A stretch of DNA of 64,000 nucleotides from Streptomyces beihaiensis. GTDB taxonomy: Bacteria; Actinomycetota; Actinomycetes; Streptomycetales; Streptomycetaceae. The notes beneath the pieces were generated by a model, which had not been told where the DNA came from, searched no databases, and saw only the letters and a program-made list of their open reading frames with translations. The position numbers were made by a program, and so were the translations under genes. Shown here piece by piece: positions 26,405-34,706 of the stretch. The number at the start of each line of letters is the position of its first letter. The first letter of the stretch is position 1. Where the stretch lies: assembly GCF_026274175.1 (NCBI RefSeq), contig NZ_JAPHNL010000113.1:1-64000 (forward strand). Direction: 5' to 3'.

Positions 26405-27340
26405 ATGAGCCCCAGTACGAAGGACGTCACCCCGCCCCCGCCGCCCGCACCGCTCACGGTGGAGGTCGCCGACTCGCACACCCACCTGGACATGCAGGCG
26501 GCCACCGTGGAGGAGGGCCTCGCCAAGGCGGCGTCGGTGGGCGTGACGACCGTGGTGCAGGTCGGCTGCGACCTGAAGGGTTCGCGCTGGGCCGCCGACC
26601 TGGCCGAGCGGCACGCGCGCGTGCACGCGACCGTGGCCCTGCACCCCAATGAGGCGCCGCGCATCGTGCACGGGGACCGGATGGAAAGGGGCGGCCCCGA
26701 AGGGGCCTCGGTCGAGGGCGGTGGTGGGAGACGGGCGGGCGGCCGGTCCCGGCAGGGGGCCAGGGAGCCGCTCGGTGACGCGGGCCTGGACGAGGCGCTC
26801 GCCGAGATCGACCGGCTCGCGGCGCTGCCGCACGTCAAGGGGGTCGGCGAGACCGGCCTCGACTACTTCCGTACGGGCCCCGGGGGCAAGGCCGCCCAGG
26901 AGCGCTCCTTCCGCGCCCACGTCGAGATCGCCAAACGGCACGGCAAGGCGCTGGTCATCCACGACCGCGAGGCCCACGAGGACGTGCTGCGCGTCCTGAA
27001 GGAGGAAGGCGCGCCCGAGCGGACCGTCTTCCACTGCTACTCCGGCGACGCGGACATGGCCGCGGTCTGCGCGCGGCACGGCTACTTCATGTCGTTCGCG
27101 GGCAACGTCACCTTCAAGAACGCCCAACCCCTGCGGGACGCGCTCGCCGTGGCGCCGGCGGAGCTGGTCCTGGTCGAGACGGACGCGCCGTTCCTCACCC
27201 CGGCGCCGTACCGCGGACGGCCCAACGCGTCGTATCTCATTCCGGTCACGCTGCGCGCCATGGCGGAGGTGAAGGGCGTCACCGAGGAAGCCCTCGCGAC
27301 GTCGGTCGCGGCCAACACCGCGCGCGCGTTCGATTACTGA
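26405..27340 (+). CDS. TatD family metal-dependent nuclease
   Basis: 311 aa TIM-barrel hydrolase. Metal ligands: SHTHLD (His25, His27), Glu149 in GVGETGLDYF, then IHDREA, FHCYSGD and ETDAPFL. Family members are 3'-5' DNA/RNA exonucleases. The TatD-rpfB-rsmA-ispE order is conserved in actinobacteria. Residues about 92-126 are a Gly/Arg-rich insertion between the ALHPNEA strand and the next helix, lacking in typical TatD proteins. Confidence 0.92.
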   Translation: MSPSTKDVTPPPPPAPLTVEVADSHTHLDMQAATVEEGLAKAASVGVTTVVQVGCDLKGSRWAADLAERHARVHATVALHPNEAPRIVHGDRMERGGPEGASVEGGGGRRAGGRSRQGAREPLGDAGLDEALAEIDRLAALPHVKGVGETGLDYFRTGPGGKAAQERSFRAHVEIAKRHGKALVIHDREAHEDVLRVLKEEGAPERTVFHCYSGDADMAAVCARHGYFMSFAGNVTFKNAQPLRDALAVAPAELVLVETDAPFLTPAPYRGRPNASYLIPVTLRAMAEVKGVTEEALATSVAANTARAFDY

Positions 27341-27430
27341 AACGTCACGGCAGCCACCCGGAGGAACCGGGTGAACCGGACGATCCGTGCGAGCGCCGAC
27401 ACGCTCGCGACACTGCGTGTCCGGCTCGCT

Positions 27431-27459
27431 TTGGAGAGTGACGGCCGCTCCGCTAGGTT
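27431..27459 (+). promoter_or_regulatory. Candidate vegetative promoter of rpfB
   Basis: TTGGAG (27431-27436), 17-bp spacer, TAGGTT (27454-27459): a good match to the Streptomyces HrdB-type consensus TTGACN-N17-TANNNT. The predicted start near 27466 leaves a leader of about 49 nt before rpfB GTG 27515. Confidence 0.6.
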
Positions 27460-27514
27460 CTGCTCGCCGACCCGCCCCGGCCGGGGGCGGACCCTGGAGC
27501 GCCGGAGCGTAGTC

Positions 27515-28687
27515 GTGAGCAACACGCCGTACGAGAGCGGCAGCGGACGGGCCGCCACCCGTCGCGCCGCCCGCCGCAGGAAGGCCGAGCAGCGGCCCGA
27601 GACGCTGCGCAGACTGGTCCCGCAGGCGTTGGTGGTGGCGTTCATCGCGGGCGGCACGTCCGCGTTCGTCGCCAACGACAAGGCGATCCACCTCACCGTC
27701 GACGGCAAGGAACGCACCCTGCACACCTTCGCCGACGACGTCAGCGAACTCCTCGCCGACGAGGGCATCGACGTGAACGCCCACGACGTCGTCGCCCCCG
27801 CCCCCGGCTCCGCCCTGGCCAGCGGCGACGACGTCGCCGTCCGCTACGGGCGGCCCGTCCGCCTCACCCTCGACGGCGAGCGCCGCGAGGTGTGGACGAC
27901 CGCGCGCACGGTCGCCGGGGCGCTGCGCCAGCTCGGGGTGCGCGCGGAGGGCGCGTACGTCTCCACGTCCCGCTCGCGGCGCATCGCGCGCCACGGCCTC
28001 GACCTGGACGTACGCACCGAGCGCAGCGTCACCGTCATGGCCGACGGGCACCGGCGCAGGCTCCGCACGAACGCGGCGACCGTGCGGGAGGCCGTGGACG
28101 AGGCCGGTGTCACGCTGCACGGCCAGGACACGACGTCCGTGGCGCCGGACAGCTTCCCCCGCGACGGGCAGACGATCACGGTGCTGCGGGTCACCGGGTC
28201 GCGCGAGACACGGGACGAGCCGATCCCGTTCGCCACCGAGCGCAGCGAGGACCCGGACCTCTTCCGGGGCACCGAGGTCGTGGACCAGGCCGGCGAGCCG
28301 GGCACGCGGCGGGTCACGTACGAGCTGCGCACGGTCAACGGCGTCAAGCAGAAGCCGCGCCTGATCGATTCCGACGTCGTGCGCGAGCCGCGCATCCAGA
28401 AGGTCAGGGTCGGCACGAAGCCGCTGCCCACGTCCGTGGCCGGGGCGGACTCGCTCAACTGGTCCGCGCTCGCCCACTGCGAGTCGGGCGGCCGCCCGCA
28501 CGCGACGGACGCGACCGGCACGTACGGGGGCCTCTACCAGTTCGACGCCCACACATGGCACAGCCTCGGCGGCTCCGGAAGCCCCCAGGACGCCCCGCCG
28601 GCCGAGCAGACCTACCGGGCGAAGAAACTCTACGTCCGCCGGGGCACAAGCCCCTGGCCCCACTGCGGCCCCCGCCTGCACGGCTGA
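27515..28687 (+). CDS. rpfB: Resuscitation-promoting factor RpfB (DUF348-G5-Rpf)
   Basis: 390 aa. N-terminal basic stretch and membrane anchor (about 34-53), three DUF348 ubiquitin-like domains (about 57-98, 112-155, 171-210), a G5 domain (about 225-300) and the C-terminal Rpf transglycosylase-like domain with catalytic Glu323 (AHCESGG). Rpf enzymes cleave peptidoglycan and promote exit from dormancy; in Streptomyces they aid germination. GTG 27515 follows GGAG by 7 nt. The first gene of the rsmA-ispE block is 185 bp downstream. Confidence 0.94.
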   Translation: MSNTPYESGSGRAATRRAARRRKAEQRPETLRRLVPQALVVAFIAGGTSAFVANDKAIHLTVDGKERTLHTFADDVSELLADEGIDVNAHDVVAPAPGSALASGDDVAVRYGRPVRLTLDGERREVWTTARTVAGALRQLGVRAEGAYVSTSRSRRIARHGLDLDVRTERSVTVMADGHRRRLRTNAATVREAVDEAGVTLHGQDTTSVAPDSFPRDGQTITVLRVTGSRETRDEPIPFATERSEDPDLFRGTEVVDQAGEPGTRRVTYELRTVNGVKQKPRLIDSDVVREPRIQKVRVGTKPLPTSVAGADSLNWSALAHCESGGRPHATDATGTYGGLYQFDAHTWHSLGGSGSPQDAPPAEQTYRAKKLYVRRGTSPWPHCGPRLHG

Positions 28688-28733
28688 TTCCGGGGAGGGA
28701 GGGGCGGCTCCGCGTGGGGGGGGCTTCGCGTGG

Positions 28734-28783
28734 ATGGCCGGCTCCGCCTGCATGGCCGGCTCCGCCTGCATGGCCGGCCCCGC
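28734..28783. repeat. 18-bp tandem repeat between rpfB and rsmA
   Basis: Two perfect copies of atggccggctccgcctgc and a third partial copy lie in the 185-bp rpfB-rsmA gap. No open frame using the repeated ATGs looks real. Confidence 0.85.
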
Positions 28784-28872
28784 AAGCGCGGTCGGCCTCC
28801 ACCCCGCGGGGTGCCGGTGGTGGCCGCGCCGCACGGACGGCCCCCGTCACCGGCGCGGCTACCCTGTGACGG

Positions 28873-29748
28873 GTGAGCAGCACAGAACCCCAGGGCCCGA
28901 CCGGCCCCCTCCTCGGCGCCGCGGACATCCGCGAACTGGCCGCCGCACTCAACATCCGCCCCACCAAACAACGCGGCCAGAACTTCGTCATCGACGCCAA
29001 CACCGTCCGCCGCATCGTCCGCACGGCGGAGGTCACCGAGGACGACAACGTCGTGGAGGTGGGCCCGGGGCTCGGCTCCCTCACCCTCGCGCTGCTCGAA
29101 ACGGCCCATCACGTCACCGCCGTCGAGATCGACGACGCCCTCGCCGCCGCGCTCCCCACCACCATCGCGGCCCGCGTCCCGGCCAAGAAGGACGCCTTCG
29201 ACCTGGTCAACACGGACGCCATGCAGGTCACCGAACTCCCCGGCCCGGCCCCGACCGCCCTGGTCGCCAACCTCCCGTACAACGTCGCGGTCCCCGTCCT
29301 GCTCCACATGCTCGACACCTTCCCGACCATCGAGCGCACCCTGGTCATGGTCCAGGCGGAGGTCGCCGACCGCCTCGCCGCCCAGCCCGGCTCGAAGGTC
29401 TACGGCGTCCCGTCCGTGAAGGCCAACTGGTACGCGCACGTCAAGCGCGCGGGCTCCATCGGCCGCAACGTCTTCTGGCCCGCCCCGAACGTCGACAGCG
29501 GCCTGGTCGCCCTCACCCGCCGCACCGAGCCGATCCCCACCACGGCCACCAAGCAGCAGGTCTTCGCCGTGGTCGACGCCGCCTTCGCCCAGCGCCGCAA
29601 GACGTTGCGCGCCGCGCTCGCCGGCTGGGCGGGCTCGGCGCAGGCCGCCGAGGAAGCCCTCGTCGCCGCGGGCGTCTCCCCGCAGGCGCGCGGCGAGGCC
29701 CTGACGGTCCACGAGTTCGCCCGCATCGCGGAGGCCAAGCAGAAGTGA
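28873..29748 (+). CDS. rsmA: 16S rRNA dimethyladenosine transferase RsmA (KsgA)
   Basis: 291 aa. SAM enzyme dimethylating A1518 and A1519 of 16S r[11 protein letters not shown] (34-41), SAM-binding [11 protein letters not shown] (about 61-71), AVEIDD and catalytic NLPYNVAVP (about 134) are present, with the C-terminal RRKTLRAAL helix. GTG 28873 is the start. The TGA overlaps the ispE GTG (GTGA), so the two are translated together. Confidence 0.96.
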   Translation: MSSTEPQGPTGPLLGAADIRELAAALNIRPTKQRGQNFVIDANTVRRIVRTAEVTEDDNVVEVGPGLGSLTLALLETAHHVTAVEIDDALAAALPTTIAARVPAKKDAFDLVNTDAMQVTELPGPAPTALVANLPYNVAVPVLLHMLDTFPTIERTLVMVQAEVADRLAAQPGSKVYGVPSVKANWYAHVKRAGSIGRNVFWPAPNVDSGLVALTRRTEPIPTTATKQQVFAVVDAAFAQRRKTLRAALAGWAGSAQAAEEALVAAGVSPQARGEALTVHEFARIAEAKQK

Positions 29749-30644
29749 AACCGGTAACCGTCCGTGTCCCGGCCAAGGTCAACGTCCAGCTCGCCGTGGG
29801 CGCCGCCCGCCCCGACGGCTTCCACGACCTGGCCAACGTCTTCCTCGCCGTGGGCCTCTACGACGAGGTGACCGTCGAGCGGGCCCCGGCCCTCGCCCTG
29901 ACCTGCACCGGACCCGGCGACGACCCCCTGCCTGAGGTTCCCCTGGACCGTACGAACCTCGCCGCCCGCGCCGCGACCGAGCTGGGCCGCCGCCACGGCA
30001 TCGAGCCCGACGTGCGCATCCACATCGCCAAGGACATCCCCGTGGCGGGCGGCATGGCGGGCGGCTCGGCGGACGCGGCCGCCGCCCTCGTGGCCTGCGA
30101 CGCCCTGTGGGGCACGCACGCCTCGCGCGACGAACTCCTCGACATCTGCGCCGAGTTGGGCAGCGACGTCCCGTTCAGCCTGGTCGGCGGCGCGGCCCTC
30201 GGTACGGGCCGCGGCGAGAAACTCGTACCCCTCGACGTCGGCGGCCAGTTCTGGTGGGTCTTCGCGCTCGCCGACGGCGGCCTGTCGACCCCGGCCGTCT
30301 ACCGCGAGTTCGACCGCCTCAGCCCGCACGCCCCCGCCCCGGCCGCCTCCCCGGCCCTGCTCGACGCGCTGCGCACCGGCGACGTGCACACCCTCGCCGC
30401 GACGGTCACCAACGACCTCCAGCCCGCCGCGCTCTCCCTCTTCCCGGCCCTGAAGGACACCCTCGCCGCGGGCACGGCCGCGGGCGCCCTGGCGGCCCTG
30501 GTCTCCGGCTCCGGCCCGACCACGGCCTTCCTCGCCGCCGACGCCGCGTCCGCCGAGAACGTCGCCGACGCGCTGCGCGCGTCCGGCACGTGCCGCGCGG
30601 TACGGGTGGCCGCGGGCCCGGTGCCGGGGGCGACCGTGGTCTGA
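29745..30644 (+). CDS. ispE: 4-diphosphocytidyl-2-C-methyl-D-erythritol kinase IspE
   Basis: 299 aa GHMP kinase of the non-mevalonate isoprenoid pathway, phosphorylating the 2-hydroxyl of CDP-ME. Lys11 (VPAKVN) and the glycine-rich ATP loop [14 protein letters not shown] (99-112, catalytic Asp110) are clear. The third GHMP motif [11 protein letters not shown] is near residue 260. GTG 29745 overlaps the rsmA stop. Confidence 0.96.
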   Translation: MKPVTVRVPAKVNVQLAVGAARPDGFHDLANVFLAVGLYDEVTVERAPALALTCTGPGDDPLPEVPLDRTNLAARAATELGRRHGIEPDVRIHIAKDIPVAGGMAGGSADAAAALVACDALWGTHASRDELLDICAELGSDVPFSLVGGAALGTGRGEKLVPLDVGGQFWWVFALADGGLSTPAVYREFDRLSPHAPAPAASPALLDALRTGDVHTLAATVTNDLQPAALSLFPALKDTLAAGTAAGALAALVSGSGPTTAFLAADAASAENVADALRASGTCRAVRVAAGPVPGATVV

Positions 30645-30705
30645 ACGGTGGGCCGGCGAGGCGGCCGGGGCGGGAGCGGGGCCCAGAGCTCGTCGATGGC
30701 GGTCA

Positions 30706-30717
30706 GGTCACGTGACC
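30706..30717. promoter_or_regulatory. Perfect 12-bp palindrome upstream of the ABC-F gene
   Basis: GGTCACGTGACC, with an extra GGTCA directly before it and GTGACC 12 bp after, lies in the 160-bp ispE to ABC-F gap. It could be an operator. No paired regulator gene is adjacent. Confidence 0.4.
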
Positions 30718-30804
30718 ACAAAGAGTGACCACCCCCTCGCGCCCCGCCCTTCACCCCACAGGCCCTACGCTTGAGGCCGGTCGAACCCCCTGCGCAGGAG
30801 CGAA

Positions 30805-32658
30805 ATGGCAGTCAATCTGGTCAACGTCGAGAACGTCTCGAAGGTCTACGGCACCCGTGCCCTGCTCGACGGCGTCTCCCTCGGCGTATCGGAAGGTGAC
30901 CGGATCGGCGTGGTCGGGCGCAACGGCGACGGCAAGACCACCCTCATCCGGATGCTCGCCAAGCTGGAGGAGGCCGACACCGGCCGCGTCACGCACAGCG
31001 GCGGCCTGCGTCTGGGCGTGCTCACACAGCACGACTCGCTCGACCCGGCCGCCACGATCCGCCACGAGGTCATCGGTGACCTCGCCGATCACGAGTGGGC
31101 GGGCAGCGCCAAGATCCGTGACGTGCTGACCGGCCTGTTCGGCGGGCTCGACCTGCCCGGTTTCCCGCAGGGCCTGGACACCGTCATCGGCCCCCTCTCC
31201 GGCGGCGAACGGCGCCGTATCGCCCTCGCCAAGCTGCTCATCGTCGAGCAGGACCTGATCGTCCTCGACGAGCCCACGAACCACCTCGACGTCGAGGGCA
31301 TCTCGTGGCTCGCGGGCCACCTGCGGGCCCGCCGCTCCGCGCTCGTCTGCGTCACCCACGACCGCTGGTTCCTCGACCAGGTGTGCACCCGCATGTGGGA
31401 CGTGCAGCGCGGCACGGTGTACGAGTACGAGGGCGGTTACTCGGACTACGTGTTCGCGCGCGCGGAGCGCGAACGGATCGCCGCGACCGAGGAAGCCAAG
31501 CGCAAGAACCTCGTCCGCAAGGAGCTGGCCTGGCTGCGCCGCGGCGCGCCCGCCCGCACCTCCAAGCCGCGCTTCCGCATCGAGGCGGCCAACGCCCTGA
31601 TCGAGGACGTGCCGCCGCCGCGCGACAAGAGCGAGCTGATGAAGTTCGCGAACGCCCGGCTCGGCAAGACCGTGTTCGACCTCGAGGACGTGACCGTCAC
31701 CGTGGGGCCGCAGCGCGCAGCGCAGGCTCCGCCGCGGGTCCTCCTCCAGCACGTCACCTGGCAGCTCGGGCCCGGCGACCGGGTCGGCCTGGTCGGTGTC
31801 AACGGCGCGGGCAAGACGTCCCTGCTGCGCGCCCTCGCCGACGCCGCCACCAGCGACGGCGACGTCCAGCCGGCCGCCGGGCGCGTCGTCGTCGGCAAGA
31901 CCGTCCGGCTCGCCTACCTGTCGCAGGACGTCGCCGAACTGCCGCCCGCGCTCCGCGTCCTGGAGGCCGTGCAGCAGGTGCGCGACCGTGTCGACCTCGG
32001 CAAGGGCCGTGAGATGACGGCGGGGCAGCTGTGCGAGCAGTTCGGCTTCGGCAAGGAGAAGCAGTGGACTCCCGTCGGCGACCTGTCCGGTGGTGAACGG
32101 CGCCGCCTCCAGATGCTTCGCCTGCTCATGGACGAGCCGAACGTCCTCTTCCTCGACGAGCCCACCAACGACCTCGACATCGAGACCCTCACCCAGCTCG
32201 AGGACCTGCTCGACGGGTGGCCCGGCTCCCTCGTGGTCATCTCCCACGACCGCTTCTTCGTCGAGCGCACCACCGACGTCACGTACGCGCTGATGGGAGA
32301 CGGCACCCTGCGGATGCTGCCGCGCGGCATCGACGAGTACCTGGAGCGCAGGCAGCGGATGATCGACGCCGCGGCCGCCACCCAGGCCCCGGCGGCCGCC
32401 GCCACGGCCTCGGCCCAGGCCGCCGAGGCCAAGTCCGGTCCTTCGGCCGCCGAGGCGCGCGCCGCCAAGAAGGAACTGCAGAAGCTGGAGCGGCAGATGG
32501 ACCGGATCTCCGACAAGGAGGCCACGCTCCACAAGCAGATCGCCGAGAACGCCACCGACTTCACCAAGGTGGCCGATCTCGACGCCCAGCTGCGCGCGCT
32601 CGTCACCGAGCGCGAGGAACTGGAGATGCGCTGGCTGGAACTGGCCGACGACGCGTGA
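30805..32658 (+). CDS. ABC-F family ATPase (Uup-like, ribosome-associated)
   Basis: 617 aa, two ABC domains with no membrane segments. Walker A GRNGDGKTT (39-47) and GVNGAGKTS, twice LSGGERRR, Walker B LIVLDEPTNHLD and FLDEPTNDLD, with the ABC-F linker helices between domains. An Ala-rich spacer (about 525-550) precedes a C-terminal coiled coil (about 550-610), as in Uup. ABC-F proteins act on the ribosome E site or exit tunnel in stalled translation or antibiotic resistance. Which subfamily this is cannot be settled here. CAGGAG precedes ATG 30805. Confidence 0.93.
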   Translation: MAVNLVNVENVSKVYGTRALLDGVSLGVSEGDRIGVVGRNGDGKTTLIRMLAKLEEADTGRVTHSGGLRLGVLTQHDSLDPAATIRHEVIGDLADHEWAGSAKIRDVLTGLFGGLDLPGFPQGLDTVIGPLSGGERRRIALAKLLIVEQDLIVLDEPTNHLDVEGISWLAGHLRARRSALVCVTHDRWFLDQVCTRMWDVQRGTVYEYEGGYSDYVFARAERERIAATEEAKRKNLVRKELAWLRRGAPARTSKPRFRIEAANALIEDVPPPRDKSELMKFANARLGKTVFDLEDVTVTVGPQRAAQAPPRVLLQHVTWQLGPGDRVGLVGVNGAGKTSLLRALADAATSDGDVQPAAGRVVVGKTVRLAYLSQDVAELPPALRVLEAVQQVRDRVDLGKGREMTAGQLCEQFGFGKEKQWTPVGDLSGGERRRLQMLRLLMDEPNVLFLDEPTNDLDIETLTQLEDLLDGWPGSLVVISHDRFFVERTTDVTYALMGDGTLRMLPRGIDEYLERRQRMIDAAAATQAPAAAATASAQAAEAKSGPSAAEARAAKKELQKLERQMDRISDKEATLHKQIAENATDFTKVADLDAQLRALVTEREELEMRWLELADDA

Positions 32659-32870
32659 CGGCCGCCGCGTAACGGACGCATCACAGGCCGGTCCGCCGTT
32701 GGGTACAGGTGTGCGGCCTGGCCGGGCGATGTCGGCGCGGGGTGATAGAAAGGGCGGCCGAGGGGAGCCTGAGAGAGCCCCGTGGACGCCCTGGGGGGAA
32801 CGCCCCGCGAGCGGCCGGAAATCATCGGGCGAGCCGGTAGGTACATCAGCAGAACGAGGGGGGAGCGCTG

Positions 32871-34631
32871 ATGACTCAGCCGCCCAGCCAGCCGCCGTCC
32901 GGCGGTTTCGGACCACCACCACAGGACCCACGGGACCCGCAGGGCCAGGGCCCGCAGACGCCGCCGCCCCCGCCCCCGCCGGGAGTCCCTCCGGCCCCCG
33001 GTTACGGCTACCCGCAACAACCGCCGCAGCCCGGCGGCCCGTACGGCTACCCGCAGCCGGGCCCGTACGGCGAGCCGCCCCGGCCCGGTTACGGCTACCC
33101 GGGCCCGCAGCAGCCCCCGTACCCCGGCCCTCCCGCGCCCGGCGGCCCCGGTGGCGGCCCCGGCGGCGTCAAGGGCAAGACGTGGGCCATCGCCGCGGGC
33201 GCTCTCGCTCTGCTGCTCGTCGCGGGCGGCGTCGTCTACGCCGTGGTCGGCGGCGGCGACAAGAAGGACACCGCGCACGACGGCAAGAACGGCAAGAGCC
33301 CCGAGCCGTCCACCTCCGCCTCCGTCCCGGTCAACCCGGGCGACGGCCAGGGCGACGGCCGCGCGGGCACGGACGACCTCAACGCGGGCCGCCGAAGCGG
33401 CGAGGCGAAGGTCCTCTGGTACAAGATGGCCCCCAAGGTCCCCGGCGACGGCGCCCAGGCGCCCGGCATGTGGATCACCGGCGAGGTCGCGGTGAAGGCC
33501 GCGTACAAGGAACTCCTCGCGTACGACGTCGCGGACGGCAAGGTCGCCTGGCCCGCGATCAAGTTCCCGCAGAAGATCTGCGCGGTCACCAGGACCCCGT
33601 CGGCCGACGGCAAGATCGCCGTGGCCTACATGAGCGGTACCTCCGAGCGCGCCAACTGCAACCAGCTCCAGGAAGTCGACCTCGCCACCGGCAAGAAGGG
33701 CTGGTTCGAGAAGATCCCCGAGCGGGAGAGCCCGGACGACTACTTCGACGGCACGGGCACCAGCGTCGGCCTCACCTACGTCGGCGGCGACACCCTCGTC
33801 GTCGGCCGCGAGCAGTCCGGCCTCGGCCTCGACGCCAGGACCGGGAAGAAGAAGTTCGTGGTCCAGCAGTACGGCAACGACTGCTTCCCCAAGGCGTACA
33901 CGGGCGACGCCCACAAGCTGATCTCCGTCGCCTCCTGCGGCGCGGGCGGCGACAACACCCACGAGGAACTGCGCCGGCTCAACCCGGAGACGGGCAAGGC
34001 GATGTGGACGCGCAAGTACCCCAAGGGCTGGTCGGTCTCGAACGTCTACTCCTCCACGCCGCTCGTCGTCTACGCCACCAACGAGGACAAGAAGACGTTC
34101 AACATCGCCTCCTACAAGGAGGGCAGTTCAGCGGTCATGTCCGAGGTGAGCTCCTCCGTCAAGAACCTGGACACGAGCTGCGGCGGCTCCGACTTCGACT
34201 TCATGGACACGGACCTGAACGGCTGTCAGGGAGTCGTCGTCGACTCCGGCACGCTGTACATGCCGACCAAGGGCAAGACCGACGGCGCCAACGACGTCGT
34301 CGCGATCAGCCTCGCCAGCGGCAAGGAGCGCTGGCGCGCCAAGTCCCCGGCGGACCAGCCGCTGCGGCCGCTGACGACGCGGGGCGGCGCCGTCATCGCG
34401 TACATGGAGGCATCGTTCGGGGGCGACCCCGGCCGCGTCGTGTCGATCCCGGTCTCCGGCTCGCACACGCCCAAGACGCTGTTGCAGAACCCCAGGGGAG
34501 CGGCACAGGTCGAGAGCGGCTTCTACTCGAAGGACATCCAGTACGTCGGCGGGCGGTTCTACCTCTCCGCACTCACCCTGAACGGCGACACCAAGGGCCC
34601 GCAGAAGCTCATGCTCGCCTACGGCAACTGA
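32871..34631 (+). CDS. Membrane-anchored PQQ-like beta-propeller protein, paralogue 1
   Basis: 586 aa. A cytoplasmic Pro/Gly/Tyr-rich region (1-100, GYGYP repeats), one membrane helix (about 104-126), a charged linker, then an extracytoplasmic seven- or eight-bladed PQQ/BamB-like propeller. Repeated motifs of the type LDARTGKKKF and LNPETGKAMW occur throughout. Paired Cys in the propeller suggest disulfides. It has no enzymatic motif; a scaffold or sensor role is likely. The next gene encodes a paralogue 75 bp away, so the two are probably one operon. Confidence 0.88.
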   Translation: MTQPPSQPPSGGFGPPPQDPRDPQGQGPQTPPPPPPPGVPPAPGYGYPQQPPQPGGPYGYPQPGPYGEPPRPGYGYPGPQQPPYPGPPAPGGPGGGPGGVKGKTWAIAAGALALLLVAGGVVYAVVGGGDKKDTAHDGKNGKSPEPSTSASVPVNPGDGQGDGRAGTDDLNAGRRSGEAKVLWYKMAPKVPGDGAQAPGMWITGEVAVKAAYKELLAYDVADGKVAWPAIKFPQKICAVTRTPSADGKIAVAYMSGTSERANCNQLQEVDLATGKKGWFEKIPERESPDDYFDGTGTSVGLTYVGGDTLVVGREQSGLGLDARTGKKKFVVQQYGNDCFPKAYTGDAHKLISVASCGAGGDNTHEELRRLNPETGKAMWTRKYPKGWSVSNVYSSTPLVVYATNEDKKTFNIASYKEGSSAVMSEVSSSVKNLDTSCGGSDFDFMDTDLNGCQGVVVDSGTLYMPTKGKTDGANDVVAISLASGKERWRAKSPADQPLRPLTTRGGAVIAYMEASFGGDPGRVVSIPVSGSHTPKTLLQNPRGAAQVESGFYSKDIQYVGGRFYLSALTLNGDTKGPQKLMLAYGN

Positions 34632-34706
34632 TCTCTCACCGCCACCGCTCTCACCGTCCCCCACCGACACCACGCCACCAGGCACAGGTACCGAGGTAAC
34701 CACGCC

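Noticed and set aside
27341-27514. c-di-AMP (ydaO-type) riboswitch before rpfB
   Set aside because: Other Streptomyces rpf genes have one, but the predicted leader here is only about 49 nt and lacks the conserved core.
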